64,000 bases of DNA from Burkholderia diffusa (GTDB lineage: Bacteria; Pseudomonadota; Gammaproteobacteria; Burkholderiales; Burkholderiaceae). A model generated the notes under the pieces. That model was not told where the DNA came from. It was given only the letters and a program-made list of their open reading frames with translations, and did not search any database. Below are positions 11,402-20,722 of the stretch, one piece after another. The stretch is taken from the NCBI RefSeq assembly GCF_001718315.1, contig NZ_CP013362.1:1116001-1180000 (forward strand), read 5' to 3'. Positions within the stretch are counted from its first letter, which is position 1. Each line of letters opens with the position of its first letter. Position numbers and translations under genes: made by a program.

Positions 11402-11848
11402 ATGGCGATCTACGGCATCGGCACCGACATCGTCCAGGTGAGCCGCATCGCGGCCGTGCTCAAGCGCACGGGCGGCCGGTTCGCCGAGAAGGTGCTCGGC
11501 CCCGACGAACTGCGCGTGTTCCATGCGCGCCGTGCGCGCTCGGAGGCGCGCGGCATCGCGTTTCTTGCGACGCGCTTTTCCGCGAAGGAAGCGTTCTCGA
11601 AGGCGATCGGGCTCGGCATGCACTGGCCGATGACATGGCGTGCGCTGCAGACCCTCAACCAGCGCAGCGGCGAACCGTACGTCGTCGCGTCGGGCGAGCT
11701 GGCCGATTGGCTTGCGGCGCGCGGCATCACGGCGCGCGTGACGGTCAGCGACGAACGCGACTACGCGGTATCGTTCGTGGTCGCCGAGACCGACGCCGCG
11801 CCGTCGCCGGCATCTGCACCGGCATCTGTTTCCCGAACCACTCCCTGA
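11402..11848 (+). CDS. acpS: Holo-[acyl-carrier-protein] synthase AcpS
   Basis: A 148-residue phosphopantetheinyl transferase that activates acyl carrier protein for fatty acid synthesis. Mg-binding Asp is in [13 protein letters not shown] (Asp8) and the Glu motif is in [15 protein letters not shown]. The body is the normal 125 residues; the final 20 are a Ser/Pro/Ala-rich tail. It follows pdxJ by 69 bp and precedes nagZ by 16 bp. Confidence 0.95.
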   Translation: MAIYGIGTDIVQVSRIAAVLKRTGGRFAEKVLGPDELRVFHARRARSEARGIAFLATRFSAKEAFSKAIGLGMHWPMTWRALQTLNQRSGEPYVVASGELADWLAARGITARVTVSDERDYAVSFVVAETDAAPSPASAPASVSRTTP

Positions 11849-11864
11849 CGGATTTTCCGATTCG

Positions 11865-12893
11865 ATGAAAACGACTCCCGGCCCGGTCATGCTCGACGTC
11901 GTCGGCACGGCCCTGTCGCGCGATGACGCGCGGCGCCTCGCGCATCCGAACACCGGCGGCGTGATCCTGTTCGCGCGGCATTTCCAGAACCGCGCGCAAC
12001 TGAGCGCGCTGACCGATTCGATCCGCGCAGTGCGCGAAGACATCCTGATCGCCGTCGATCACGAGGGCGGCCGCGTGCAGCGGTTCCGCACCGACGGTTT
12101 CACCGTGCTGCCGGCGATGCGCCGCCTCGGCGAGCTGTGGGATCGCGACGTGCTGCTCGCGACGAAGGTCGCGACCGCGGTCGGCTACATCCTGGCCGCC
12201 GAATTGCGCGCATGCGGGATCGACATGAGCTTCACGCCGGTGCTCGATCTCGACTACGGGCACTCGAAGGTGATCGGCGATCGCGCGTTCCATCGCGACC
12301 CGCGCGTCGTCACGTTGCTTGCGAAGAGCCTGAATCACGGGCTGTCGCTCGCGGGCATGGCGAACTGCGGCAAGCATTTTCCCGGGCACGGCTTCGCGGA
12401 AGCCGATTCGCACGTCGCGCTGCCGACCGACGACCGGCCCCTCGATGCGATCCTCAAACAGGATGTCGCCCCGTACGACTGGCTCGGCCTGTCGCTGTCC
12501 GCGGTGATCCCCGCGCACGTGATCTACACGCAGGTCGACAAGCGGCCCGCAGGCTTCTCGCACGTGTGGCTGCAGGACATCCTGCGCGGGCAGCTCGGCT
12601 TCACGGGCGCGATCTTCAGCGACGACCTGTCGATGGAGGCGGCACGCGAAGGCGGCACGCTCACGCAGGCGGCCGACGCGGCGCTCGCCGCCGGCTGCGA
12701 CATGGTGCTCGTGTGCAACCAGCCGGACGCGGCCGAGGACGTGCTGAACGGGCTGAAGGCACAGGCGTCGGCCGAGTCGGTGCGGCGCATCAAGCGGATG
12801 CGGGCACGCGGCAAGCCGCTCAAGTGGGACAAGCTGATCGCGCAACCCGAGTATCTGCAGGCGCAGGCGCTGCTGAGCAGCGCGCTGGCGTAA
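11865..12893 (+). CDS. nagZ: Beta-N-acetylhexosaminidase NagZ (GH3)
   Basis: A 342-residue cytosolic glycosidase that removes N-acetylglucosamine from anhydromuropeptides in peptidoglycan recycling; in many Gram-negatives this influences AmpC induction. The GH3 signature KHFPGHGFAEADSHVALP contains the catalytic histidine loop, and the nucleophile region FSDDLSMEAA is present. It is the last gene of the acpS-nagZ block and is followed by a strong hairpin terminator. Confidence 0.95.
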   Translation: MKTTPGPVMLDVVGTALSRDDARRLAHPNTGGVILFARHFQNRAQLSALTDSIRAVREDILIAVDHEGGRVQRFRTDGFTVLPAMRRLGELWDRDVLLATKVATAVGYILAAELRACGIDMSFTPVLDLDYGHSKVIGDRAFHRDPRVVTLLAKSLNHGLSLAGMANCGKHFPGHGFAEADSHVALPTDDRPLDAILKQDVAPYDWLGLSLSAVIPAHVIYTQVDKRPAGFSHVWLQDILRGQLGFTGAIFSDDLSMEAAREGGTLTQAADAALAAGCDMVLVCNQPDAAEDVLNGLKAQASAESVRRIKRMRARGKPLKWDKLIAQPEYLQAQALLSSALA

Positions 12894-12938
12894 GCGAAGA
12901 AGGGCGGCCTTGCGGTCGCCTTCCCGGTTGCCGAAAGC

Positions 12939-12969
12939 AAAAAGCCGCGCTTCTGCGCGGCTTTTTGCT
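12939..12969 (+). terminator. Intrinsic terminator after nagZ
   Basis: Perfect stem AGCCGCGC/GCGCGGCT (12943-12950 with 12955-12962) with a TTCT loop, preceded by A-rich and followed by TTTTTGCTTTT. It is symmetrical enough to serve the convergent regulator gene as well. Confidence 0.85.
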
Positions 12970-13058
12970 TTTCCATCGGCGCGATGCGGAACGAGGCGAT
13001 ATGATCTTGCGCAACTAACCGTCGACTCTCGCCCGTGCCCCGAGTAACTGCGAGGGGG

Positions 13059-14444
13059 TCAGTTCACCTTCATCCGCTGCAGCTTGTTGTACAGCGTCTT
13101 GGGGCTGATGCCGAGCAGCGTCGCGGCCCGATGGCGCGTGCCGCCGACCGCGTCGAGCGTCGCGCGAATCAGCAGGTCCTCGACGTCGGACAGCGGGGTG
13201 CCTACCTTGATCTGCACGCTGCTGCCGTTCAGCGCGGCGCCGGCCGCGAAGCTCGCTTCCCCCGCGCGCAGTGTTTCGACGAAATCGCCTGACGCGTCAT
13301 AGGCGAAACGCACGCGCTCCTGCAATTCGCGGACGTTGCCGGGCCATTCGTAGGACAAGCATTCGCGCACGAAACCCGGTGCCGCCCGCTTGTCGGTCGT
13401 GCTGCGGCCGGTGGCGCGCGCTTCGCGGTTGAGTTCGTCGATGAGCGCATCCGCGATCGCGAGCGCATCGCCGTCGCGCTCGCGCAGCGGCGGCATCGTG
13501 ATCGATGCCGCATCTAGGCGCAGCCACAGATCCTCGCGCAGCGTACCGTTCGCGACCGCTTCGCGGGCCGGACGGCGCGTGGTTGCGATCAGCCGGAAGT
13601 CGCTCGCGATCGAACTCGTGCCGCCGATCCGCATGAAGTTCTGCGAGTCGAGCGCATGCAGCAATGCCTCCTGCAGCACGAGCGGCAGTGCGGTGATCTC
13701 GTCGAGGAACAGCGTGCCGCCACCGGCCTGTTCGAACAGGCCCGATTCGCGCCGCTCGGCGCCGTCGAATGCGCCGCGCTCATGGCCGAACAACACGCTG
13801 TCGAGCGACGCACCGTGGCGCCCGGCATGCGCGATCGTGCGGCAGTCGAACGACACGAACGGTCCCTTGCGGCGCCGGCTCAGGTCGTGCAGCGTGCGCG
13901 CGGCAAGCTTCTTGCCGGTGCCGGCTTCGCCGGTGAACAGCACCGCCGTTTCGGTGCCGGCATTGTGCTCGATCATGTCGTACACGTGCTGCATCGCCTC
14001 GCTGCGGCCCACCAGTGCGCCGAAACGACCGAGGTGGCGCAGCGACGCGCGCAGCGTCCGCACTTCGTCGATCAGTTCGTAGGGCCGCGGAATCCGCGCC
14101 AGCAGGCTGCGCAGGCGCGGAATGTTGATCGGCTTCAGCAGGTAGTCCCAGATGCCGTGACGCAGGCCTTCGATCGCGCTCTCGACCGTCGCGTTGCCCG
14201 TCAACACGATCACCGGCAGCGAGCCGTTCGGCTGCTGCTGCGGGAGATGCTGGAGCAGGTCGAATCCGCTGCCGTCCGGCAGGTTCAGATCGACCAGGAC
14301 GACATCGGGAATCGAGCGGCCGAGCGCCGTGCGTGCTTCGGCGAGCGACGTGGCCGTGTCGACCGAGAAGCCGTCCGCGGCGAGCAGAGCGGTCAGGCCG
14401 GACAGACTGTTGGGATCGTCTTCGACAATCAGGGCGTGTGGCAT
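13059..14444 (-). CDS. Sigma54-dependent response regulator (receiver, AAA+, Fis HTH) with variant GAFDGA loop
   Basis: A 461-residue NtrC-type regulator. The receiver domain is at residues 1-115 with phosphoacceptor Asp52 (VDLNLPDGSGF). The AAA+ domain spans about 145-370: Walker A GEAGTGKK at 172-179, Walker B GTLFLDEI, and the sigma54-contact loop reads GAFDGA at 224-229 rather than GAFTGA. A C-terminal Fis-type HTH ends the protein (HRAATLLGISPKTLYNKL). I start at ATG 14444, just before the receiver; ATG 14486 would add 14 residues. No histidine kinase is encoded nearby, so it is an orphan regulator. The Walker A lysine is kept, so ATP binding is likely, but interaction with sigma54 is in doubt. 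Confidence 0.88.
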   Translation of the reverse strand: MPHALIVEDDPNSLSGLTALLAADGFSVDTATSLAEARTALGRSIPDVVLVDLNLPDGSGFDLLQHLPQQQPNGSLPVIVLTGNATVESAIEGLRHGIWDYLLKPINIPRLRSLLARIPRPYELIDEVRTLRASLRHLGRFGALVGRSEAMQHVYDMIEHNAGTETAVLFTGEAGTGKKLAARTLHDLSRRRKGPFVSFDCRTIAHAGRHGASLDSVLFGHERGAFDGAERRESGLFEQAGGGTLFLDEITALPLVLQEALLHALDSQNFMRIGGTSSIASDFRLIATTRRPAREAVANGTLREDLWLRLDAASITMPPLRERDGDALAIADALIDELNREARATGRSTTDKRAAPGFVRECLSYEWPGNVRELQERVRFAYDASGDFVETLRAGEASFAAGAALNGSSVQIKVGTPLSDVEDLLIRATLDAVGGTRHRAATLLGISPKTLYNKLQRMKVN

Positions 14445-14662
14445 GGTGGACGCGAGTCGAGTCAAGAGAGGCGGGCTGTCGGCCATCGAGCCCGCCGCAG
14501 CCGCATGTCAGATTAAAAACTGATTTTATGCCCCGCTGAACGCCTGACGTGCATTATTTCTTTGCCGATATAAAACAGTTACCGATGATACAAATTGAAT
14601 ACCTTTAGTGCTGGATTTTGTGTTGTTCATGGTGCCGGCACACCGGCGCTGTTGGCGGCAGG

Positions 14663-14693
14663 CAAACAAAAAGCGCCCCGAAGGGCGCTTTGT
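14663..14693 (-). terminator. Intrinsic terminator after efp
   Basis: Stem AAGCGCCC/GGGCGCTT (14671-14678 with 14683-14690) is followed, on the minus strand, by TTTTTGTTTG. It lies 22 bp beyond the efp stop. Confidence 0.82.
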
Positions 14694-14715
14694 TCGATCC
14701 GGAAATCGCAGGCGA

Positions 14716-15273
14716 TTACGCGCGGCTGCGATATTCGTTCGTACGCGTATCGATTTCGATCTTGTCGCCGGTATTGCAGAACAGCGGCACTTGCAGTTCG
14801 AAGCCCGTTGCGAGCTTCGCGTTCTTCAGCACCTTGCCCGACGACGTGTCGCCCTTGACGGCCGGCTCCGTGTAAGTGATCTCGCGAACCAGGATCGTCG
14901 GCAGTTCGACCGAGATCGCCTTCTCGTTGTAGAACACGACTTCGCAAGCCATGCCGTCTTCGAGGTAGTTCAGCGCTTCGCCCATCATTTCCGCTTCGAC
15001 TTCGTACTGGTTGTAGTCGGCATCCATGAACACGTACATCGGATCGGCGAAGTACGAGTACGTCACTTCCTTGCGGTCGAGCACGACGACGTCGAACTTG
15101 TCGTCAGCCTTGTAGACCGATTCCTGGCCTGCGTTCGTCAGCAGGTTCTTCATCTTCATCTTGACGACGGCGGCGTTACGGCCCGACTTGTTGTATTCCG
15201 TCTTTGCGATGACCCATGCGTCGCTGCCGATCTGCACGACGTTGCCTACGCGGAGTTCCTGTGCGGTCTTCAT
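14716..15273 (-). CDS. efp: Elongation factor P
   Basis: A 185-residue EF-P that relieves ribosome stalling at proline runs. All three beta domains are present. The tip residue of domain I is Arg32 in NKSGRNAAV, not lysine; an arginine at this site is the substrate for rhamnosylation by EarP. The earP gene lies directly upstream on the same strand (137 bp away), which fits that pathway rather than the EpmA/EpmB lysylation route. A ribosome-binding site AGGACAG precedes ATG 15273. The gene is followed by its own terminator. Confidence 0.97.
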   Translation of the reverse strand: MKTAQELRVGNVVQIGSDAWVIAKTEYNKSGRNAAVVKMKMKNLLTNAGQESVYKADDKFDVVVLDRKEVTYSYFADPMYVFMDADYNQYEVEAEMMGEALNYLEDGMACEVVFYNEKAISVELPTILVREITYTEPAVKGDTSSGKVLKNAKLATGFELQVPLFCNTGDKIEIDTRTNEYRSRA

Positions 15274-15410
15274 AAAAAACTGTCCTGATCCAATCAAATA
15301 AATAGGTGCCTGAGCGTTGCACAACGGCTGACGGCGCAAGCGAGGGGCGTTCCGGTGGTGCCAAGAGCCCCAAACGCGAGCGCTTGCGTGGTCAGCCGTC
15401 GGATAACCGC

Positions 15411-16598
15411 TTATTTTAACTGAGATTTTGCGTATTCCGCCAGCTTTCCGGCGAGATCGCCGACGCCCGCCAGCGCGTCCGCCCAGCATGCCGCGTTGGC
15501 GTCCAGCGCGGCACGGTGTTGCAGCAAATCGGCCCAGTCGGGCGTGCCGCCGCCGTTCCATGCGTGCCAGAAGCGCGCGAGCGCCGCTCGCGGTGCGTCG
15601 GCGAGGCCGGCCGACAGGTGCGCGAGCGCGGCGTCGAGCTTCGGCAGGTGCGCGTCGTCGGCCTGCGGATAGATGTGCCACACGAATGGCTTGCGCGCCC
15701 ATTGCGCGCGGACGAACGAGTCCTCGCCGCGCACGAAGTTGATGTCGGCCACCCACAGCAGCCGGTCGTAGTCGGCCTGCGGGACGAATGCGAGCCCGTA
15801 AGCGGTCAGGTTGCCCGTGGTCGCGCGTGCGCCGGGGCCGAACGATTCGACTCCGAAGAAGCGGGCGACGGCTGGCGATACGCGGCCCGCGGGTACCAGC
15901 GCAACGACGGGCGACGGGCCGTCGCGCCACTGTGCGAGCAACGCGTCGACGGCTGGATTTTCATAGGCGAAGAGGCTGACGACGGTCGTGCCGGGGGCCG
16001 GCGGCGCGTCGCCCGTGGCCTCCCGCCACCAGGCCGTGCGCGCTGCCGCGTCGGCTTCGAAGGCGGTGCGGCGCGCGTCGAGGTCACGTTCCTTCAGCAC
16101 CCCGCCCGTGCCGGCCGACAACCCCGGGAAGAAGAACGTCTTCAGCAGCGGGTAGCGCGGATGCGGCGACGGCCGCAAATGGAAATCGGCGACCCAGTCC
16201 TCGGCGCTCAGGTATTCGAGATTGATCCACACAGGGCGGCGCGCGCGGCGCGCCATCGCCGCGAGATATGCGCCGGGCAGCTCGCACGCGAACGCCTCGA
16301 TCACGACGTCGGCGATTTCCAGCGCGTCGCCGACTTCCGCATGCCAGTGTTCGATCACGATGCCGTCGACCGTCTGCCGCCCGGCATCGGGATCGACCCC
16401 CGGCCGCAGTCGCGCGAATGTGCGCAGGTCGTCGATGAAAAGGCGTACCTGCCAGCCGTGCTCTTGCGAAAGCTGGCGCGCGAGGCGCCAGCACACGCCG
16501 ATGTCGCCGAAGTTGTCGATCACGGTGCAGAAAAGGTCGCATGCGATCGGTTCGTCGGGTGCGAGGGGTGCAGGGGAAGCGGGGGCGGTGCGGGGCAT
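15411..16598 (-). CDS. earP: EF-P arginine rhamnosyltransferase EarP
   Basis: A 395-residue GT-B glycosyltransferase (formerly DUF2331) that transfers rhamnose from dTDP-rhamnose to Arg32 of EF-P. The N-terminal motif [20 protein letters not shown] contains the two [22 protein letters not shown] catalysis (Asp28 and Asp32 here). The nucleotide-sugar region [15 protein letters not shown] is in the C-terminal half. It is upstream of efp, whose target arginine is present, so enzyme and substrate are encoded together. An N-terminal extension of about 15 residues rich in Pro and Ala is not part of the fold. Confidence 0.95.
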   Translation of the reverse strand: MPRTAPASPAPLAPDEPIACDLFCTVIDNFGDIGVCWRLARQLSQEHGWQVRLFIDDLRTFARLRPGVDPDAGRQTVDGIVIEHWHAEVGDALEIADVVIEAFACELPGAYLAAMARRARRPVWINLEYLSAEDWVADFHLRPSPHPRYPLLKTFFFPGLSAGTGGVLKERDLDARRTAFEADAAARTAWWREATGDAPPAPGTTVVSLFAYENPAVDALLAQWRDGPSPVVALVPAGRVSPAVARFFGVESFGPGARATTGNLTAYGLAFVPQADYDRLLWVADINFVRGEDSFVRAQWARKPFVWHIYPQADDAHLPKLDAALAHLSAGLADAPRAALARFWHAWNGGGTPDWADLLQHRAALDANAACWADALAGVGDLAGKLAEYAKSQLK

Positions 16599-16674
16599 CG
16601 AAGCGGACCGGTGAATGCTCTAAACTGGCGATTCTAATGGACCCGTTCCGCGCCACAAGGCGCCCGGATCACGC

Positions 16675-18705
16675 ATGACATCCCCAGAAGCCGCCGACAT
16701 CCCGTTCGAACCCAAGAAGATCCTCGCGCAGTTGCCGCACATGCCGGGCGTCTACCGCTACTACGATGCGGCGGGCGCCGTGCTTTACGTCGGCAAGGCG
16801 CGCGACCTGAAGAAGCGCGTATCGAGCTATTTCACGAAGACCCAGTTGTCGCCGCGCATCGCGATGATGGTCACGCGCATCGCGCGCATCGAGACGACCG
16901 TCACGCGCTCGGAGGCCGAGGCGCTGCTGCTCGAGAACAATCTGATCAAGGCGCTCACGCCGCGCTACAACATCCTGTTTCGCGACGACAAGTCGTATCC
17001 GTACCTGAAGCTCACCGCGCATCGATTTCCGCGCATGGCGTATTACCGCGGCTCGGTCGACAAGCAGAACCAGTACTTCGGGCCGTTCCCGAGCGCATGG
17101 GCCGTGCGCGAGAGCATCCAGATCCTGCAGCGCGTGTTCCAGCTGCGTACCTGCGAGGATTCGGTCTTCAACAACCGCACGCGGCCATGCCTGCTTCATC
17201 AGATCGGGCGCTGCACGGCGCCGTGCGTCGGCGCGATTTCCGAGGACGACTACGCGATCGACGTGTCGAATGCCGCGCGGTTTCTGCTCGGCCGGCAATC
17301 GGAAGTGATGAAGGAGCTCGAGCAGAAGATGCACGCGTTCGCGGCCGAGCTGAAGTTCGAGCAGGCGGCCGCCGTGCGCAACCAGATGAGTTCGCTCGCG
17401 ACGGTGCTGCATCAGCAGGCGATCGAGGTCGGCAGCGACAGCGACGTCGACGTCCTGGCGGTCGTCGCGCAGGGCGGACGCGTGTGCGTGAACCTGGCGA
17501 TGGTGCGCGGCGGCCGCCATCTCGGCGACAAGGCCTATTTCCCGACGCACGTCGAAAGTGCGCTGACGCTCGCCGAAGGCGGGCTCGGAGACGACGCCGA
17601 TGCGCAAGACGCTGCGGACGAAACCGCCGCGGCGTTGCCCGATCGGCCCGCGGAAGACGCTGCCGCCACGCGCGACGCGGGAGCGTCGGTGGAGGCCGAG
17701 GTGCTCGATGCGTTCATCGCGCAGCACTATCTCGGCAATCGCGTGCCGCCCGTGCTGGTCGTGAGTCATGCGCCCGCGAGCCGCGACCTGCTCGAATTGC
17801 TGTCCGAGCAGGCAGGTCACAAGGTGTCGCTGGTGCGGCAGCCGCAGGGGCAGCGGCGCGCGTGGCTGTCGATGGCCGAGCAGAACGCGCAGATCGCGCT
17901 CGCACGGTTGCTGTCCGAGCAGGGCTCGCAGCAGGCGCGCACGCGCGCGCTCGCGGAGACGCTCAGCTTCGAAGGCGACGATCTTGCAACGCTGCGGATC
18001 GAATGTTTCGACATCAGCCACACGATGGGCGAGGCGACGCAGGCATCGTGCGTCGTGTATCACCATCACAAGATGCAGTCGGGCGAGTACCGTCGCTACA
18101 ACATCACCGGGATCACGCCGGGCGACGATTACGCGGCCATGCGGCAGGTGCTGACGCGCCGCTACGAGAAGATGGTCGAGCAGGCCGCGCAGGCGGCGGC
18201 AGCCGACGATGCGGCCGGCATCGACGGCGAATCCACGCGCAAGGCCGAATCATCGAGCCTGCTGCCGAACATCGTGCTGATCGACGGCGGCAAGGGGCAG
18301 GTCGAGATCGCGCGGCAGGTGTTCACCGAACTCGGGCTCGACACGTCGATGCTGGTCGGCGTCGCGAAAGGCGAAGGGCGCAAGGTCGGCCTCGAGACGC
18401 TCGTGTTCGCGGACGGCCGCGCGCCGCTTGAACTCGGCAAGGAGAGTGCCGCGCTGATGCTCGTCGCGCAGATCCGCGACGAGGCGCACCGTTTTGCGAT
18501 CACCGGGATGCGCGCGAAGCGGGCGAAGGCGCGCCAGACCTCGCGGCTCGAGGAGCTCGAAGGGGTTGGCGCGAAACGCCGGCAGCGACTGCTCGCGCGG
18601 TTTGGCGGGCTGCGCGGGGTGGTCGCGGCGAGCGTCGAGGAACTGGCGAGCGTCGAGGGTATCTCGCACGCACTCGCCGAGCAGATCTACAAGCAACTGC
18701 ACTGA
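16675..18705 (+). CDS. uvrC: Excinuclease ABC subunit C (UvrC)
   Basis: A 676-residue nucleotide-excision repair nuclease. It has the GIY-YIG domain at 20-100 ([26 protein letters not shown]), a UVR domain near 205-240, the RNase H-like endonuclease domain ([12 protein letters not shown], and later LIDGGKGQV) and C-terminal helix-hairpin-helix motifs. It is about 65 residues longer than the 610 of E. coli because of two Ala/Asp-rich insertions, near residues 300-340 and 500-525. The gene lies 76 bp from earP (divergent) and 99 bp before pgsA, echoing the usual uvrC-pgsA pair. Confidence 0.96.
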   Translation: MTSPEAADIPFEPKKILAQLPHMPGVYRYYDAAGAVLYVGKARDLKKRVSSYFTKTQLSPRIAMMVTRIARIETTVTRSEAEALLLENNLIKALTPRYNILFRDDKSYPYLKLTAHRFPRMAYYRGSVDKQNQYFGPFPSAWAVRESIQILQRVFQLRTCEDSVFNNRTRPCLLHQIGRCTAPCVGAISEDDYAIDVSNAARFLLGRQSEVMKELEQKMHAFAAELKFEQAAAVRNQMSSLATVLHQQAIEVGSDSDVDVLAVVAQGGRVCVNLAMVRGGRHLGDKAYFPTHVESALTLAEGGLGDDADAQDAADETAAALPDRPAEDAAATRDAGASVEAEVLDAFIAQHYLGNRVPPVLVVSHAPASRDLLELLSEQAGHKVSLVRQPQGQRRAWLSMAEQNAQIALARLLSEQGSQQARTRALAETLSFEGDDLATLRIECFDISHTMGEATQASCVVYHHHKMQSGEYRRYNITGITPGDDYAAMRQVLTRRYEKMVEQAAQAAAADDAAGIDGESTRKAESSSLLPNIVLIDGGKGQVEIARQVFTELGLDTSMLVGVAKGEGRKVGLETLVFADGRAPLELGKESAALMLVAQIRDEAHRFAITGMRAKRAKARQTSRLEELEGVGAKRRQRLLARFGGLRGVVAASVEELASVEGISHALAEQIYKQLH

Positions 18706-18804
18706 AGCGGCCGTGTGGCCGGCGGCGCCTGCACGCGATTTCGCGTTCTTGTGGCAGGCCGGTCGACACGGCACAATTGCGAATCCTTTACTGACCCGCA
18801 TGCC

Positions 18805-19392
18805 ATGCCGTTCAATTTCCCGATTTTCCTGACGTGGGTACGGATCGTGCTGATTCCGCTCGTCGTCGGCGTGTTCTACCTGCCGGACACGGTGATGGGC
18901 GGCGCGCACCGCAACCTCGCGGCGGCGGCGATCTTCATTCTCGCGGCGCTGACCGACTGGTTCGATGGGTTTCTTGCCCGCAAGTGGAACCAGACGTCGT
19001 CGTTCGGCGCGTTCCTCGATCCGGTCGCGGACAAGCTGATGGTGACCGCCGCGCTGCTGATCCTCGTGCAGATCGCGCGGGTCGATGCGGCGATCGCGCT
19101 CGTGATCGTCGGCCGCGAGATCGCGATCTCGGCGCTGCGCGAGTGGATGGCACAGATCGGGGCGTCGAAGAGCGTCGCGGTGAACCAGCTCGGCAAGTTC
19201 AAGACCGCATGCCAGATGGTCGCGATCCCGATGCTGCTGTACTACGGCCCGCTGCCGCTCGGCATCGCGACGATCGACACGCGCGTGTGGGGCGAGTGGC
19301 TGATGTACCTCGCGGCGGTGCTGACGATCTGGTCGATGCTGTACTACATGAAGCTTGCATGGCCGCAGATTCGCGAGCGCGGCGGCGCGTGA
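18805..19392 (+). CDS. pgsA: CDP-diacylglycerol-glycerol-3-phosphate 3-phosphatidyltransferase PgsA
   Basis: A 195-residue membrane enzyme that makes phosphatidylglycerol phosphate. The CDP-alcohol phosphotransferase motif is complete: DWFDGFLARKW, then GAFLDPVADK, giving the D..DG..AR...G...D...D pattern at residues 52-75. Several hydrophobic spans are visible. I start at ATG 18805 (MPFNFPIFLTWVRI), the family N-terminus. It follows uvrC and precedes the tRNA operon. Confidence 0.95.
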   Translation: MPFNFPIFLTWVRIVLIPLVVGVFYLPDTVMGGAHRNLAAAAIFILAALTDWFDGFLARKWNQTSSFGAFLDPVADKLMVTAALLILVQIARVDAAIALVIVGREIAISALREWMAQIGASKSVAVNQLGKFKTACQMVAIPMLLYYGPLPLGIATIDTRVWGEWLMYLAAVLTIWSMLYYMKLAWPQIRERGGA

Positions 19393-19446
19393 CCGGCCTC
19401 GCAGAGTCGGTTGCGCAGGTTTTTGGAAAAAGGGCTGGAAAAGCCC

Positions 19447-19475
19447 TTGACATACGAATGTGCCTTCGACATAAT
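19447..19475 (+). promoter_or_regulatory. Strong sigma70 promoter of the tRNA-Gly/tRNA-Cys operon
   Basis: A perfect -35 TTGACA (19447-19452) and CATAAT -10 (19470-19475) are separated by exactly 17 bp. The predicted start is about 55 bp before the first tRNA. A 7-bp stem AAGGGCT/AGCCCTT (19430-19436 with 19442-19448) runs into the -35 and may end pgsA transcription. Confidence 0.8.
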
Positions 19476-19536
19476 CTCGCTTCTCCGCTGCACGACGAAG
19501 TAAGTGTGTGACGGGGAAGCAGTAGCGCAGCAATGC

Positions 19537-19612
19537 GCGGGAGTAGCTCAGTTGGTAGAGCGCAACCTTGCCAAGGTTGAGGTCGCGAGTTCGAGACTCG
19601 TCTCCCGCTCCA
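19537..19612 (+). tRNA. tRNA-Gly (GCC), copy 1
   Basis: A 76-base tRNA with acceptor stem GCGGGAG/CTCCCGC, D-arm AGCTCAGTTGGTAGAGC, anticodon loop CTTGCCAAG (anticodon GCC), T-loop GTTCGAGAC and encoded CCA. First of three near-identical copies. Confidence 0.96.
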
Positions 19613-19664
19613 GATTTTTTCTGGCAGCGTGTTGTACGGCAAAGCGCTGCAAGTGCAGAACAAT

Positions 19665-19740
19665 GCGGGAGTAGCTCAGTTGGTAGAGCGCAACCTTGCC
19701 AAGGTTGAGGTCGCGAGTTCGAGACTCGTCTCCCGCTCCA
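19665..19740 (+). tRNA. tRNA-Gly (GCC), copy 2
   Basis: Sequence identical by eye to copy 1, including the GCC anticodon and encoded CCA. It begins 128 bp after copy 1. Confidence 0.96.
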
Positions 19741-19791
19741 GATTTTTCTGGCAGCGCGTTGTACGGCAAAGCGCTGCAAGTGCAGGACAAT

Positions 19792-19867
19792 GCGGGAGTA
19801 GCTCAGTTGGTAGAGCGCAACCTTGCCAAGGTTGAGGTCGCGAGTTCGAGACTCGTCTCCCGCTCCA
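19792..19867 (+). tRNA. tRNA-Gly (GCC), copy 3
   Basis: Third identical copy with anticodon GCC and encoded CCA, 127 bp after copy 2. Confidence 0.96.
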
Positions 19868-19969
19868 AGTCATGGGGAAGCCACGCTTCCCTTTTTATTT
19901 GATGGGCCGACGGTCCTCGAATAAATAAATCTGTCGCTTGCCTCAATGGCATCCGGACAGTCCGCTTTT

Positions 19970-20043
19970 GGCGCGATAGCAAAGCGGTTATGCAGCGGCC
20001 TGCAAAGCCGTTTAGGCCGGTTCGACTCCGGCTCGCGCCTCCA
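19970..20043 (+). tRNA. tRNA-Cys (GCA)
   Basis: A 74-base tRNA with acceptor GGCGCGA/TCGCGCC, anticodon loop CCTGCAAAG (anticodon GCA), T-loop GTTCGACTC and encoded CCA. It closes the tRNA operon and is followed by a terminator. Confidence 0.95.
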
Positions 20044-20053
20044 GGTAGGAAAA

Positions 20054-20088
20054 GAAAAGCCCCGCTTCGGCGGGGCTTTTCTTTTTTT
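20054..20088 (+). terminator. Intrinsic terminator of the tRNA operon
   Basis: Stem AAAGCCCCGC/GCGGGGCTTT with loop TTCG... and a long T run (CTTTTTTT), 10 bp after tRNA-Cys. Also positioned to stop the convergent acetyltransferase gene. Confidence 0.9.
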
Positions 20089-20173
20089 CCGTACACCATT
20101 CACGCGCTTGTTCTGCCGGAAACGTCAGCCCGCATCATCACGAGCGTGCATGCCGAACATCCGGCGACGCCGG

Positions 20174-20722
20174 TCAGCCATCGACCGGCCGCGATGGCGT
20201 GTCGAGCGTCAACTGATAGAACGCCGCATCGAGCCAGCGGCCGAACTTGAAGCCGGCTTCGGTGATCGTGCCCGAGTGTACGAAGCCGAGCCGCGTATGC
20301 AACGCGACGCTGCCGCCGTTGGTCGCGTCGATGCAGCCGACCAGTACATGCACATCAGCTTCGCGTGCACGCCGGATCAACTCCCGCAGCAGCAACTCGC
20401 CGAGCCCGCGGCCGCGATGGCCGCGATGGACGTAGACGCTGTGTTCGACCGTGTACTTGAACGCGGGGAACGCGCGGAACGTGCCCCAGCTCGCGAAGCC
20501 GACCAGCGTGCCCGATGCGTCGACCGCGCCGACGACGGGAAACCCGCCGGCGCGCTTCGTCGCGAACCACGTGACCATCGCCTCCGGCGGCCGCGGCCGG
20601 TAGTCGTACAGCGCGGTCGAGTTCACGATCGCGTCGTTCAGGATCTCGAGGATGGCCGCAGCATGCTCGGCCTCGCTGCAATCGATCAGGCGCACGTCGT
20701 CGCGCGGTGTCGGGGAATTCAT
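20174..20722 (-). CDS. GNAT N-acetyltransferase, phosphinothricin acetyltransferase (PAT) type
   Basis: A 182-residue GNAT enzyme. The N-terminal half matches PAT-family proteins (AILEILNDAIVNSTALYDYRPR), the core has GFASWGTFRAFPAFKYTVEHSVYVH, and the acetyl-CoA loop is RGHRGRGLGELL. Relatives acetylate phosphinothricin, methionine sulfoximine or related amino-acid analogues; the real substrate here is unknown. It overlaps the end of the XRE-cupin regulator gene by 4 bp (its start ATG 20722 lies inside the regulator's last codons), so the two form an operon and the regulator probably controls it. Confidence 0.88.
   Translation of the reverse strand: MNSPTPRDDVRLIDCSEAEHAAAILEILNDAIVNSTALYDYRPRPPEAMVTWFATKRAGGFPVVGAVDASGTLVGFASWGTFRAFPAFKYTVEHSVYVHRGHRGRGLGELLLRELIRRAREADVHVLVGCIDATNGGSVALHTRLGFVHSGTITEAGFKFGRWLDAAFYQLTLDTPSRPVDG

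Larger units (their letters stand above)
19537..19867 (+). repeat. Tandem 127-128-bp units each containing one tRNA-Gly
   Basis: Both spacers between tRNA-Gly copies share the same text (GATTTTT, CTGGCAGCG, then GTTGTACGGCAAAGCGCTGC and AAGTGCAG). Copies therefore arose by tandem duplication of a whole unit rather than of the tRNA alone. The units differ by one base in length and a few substitutions. Confidence 0.85.
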
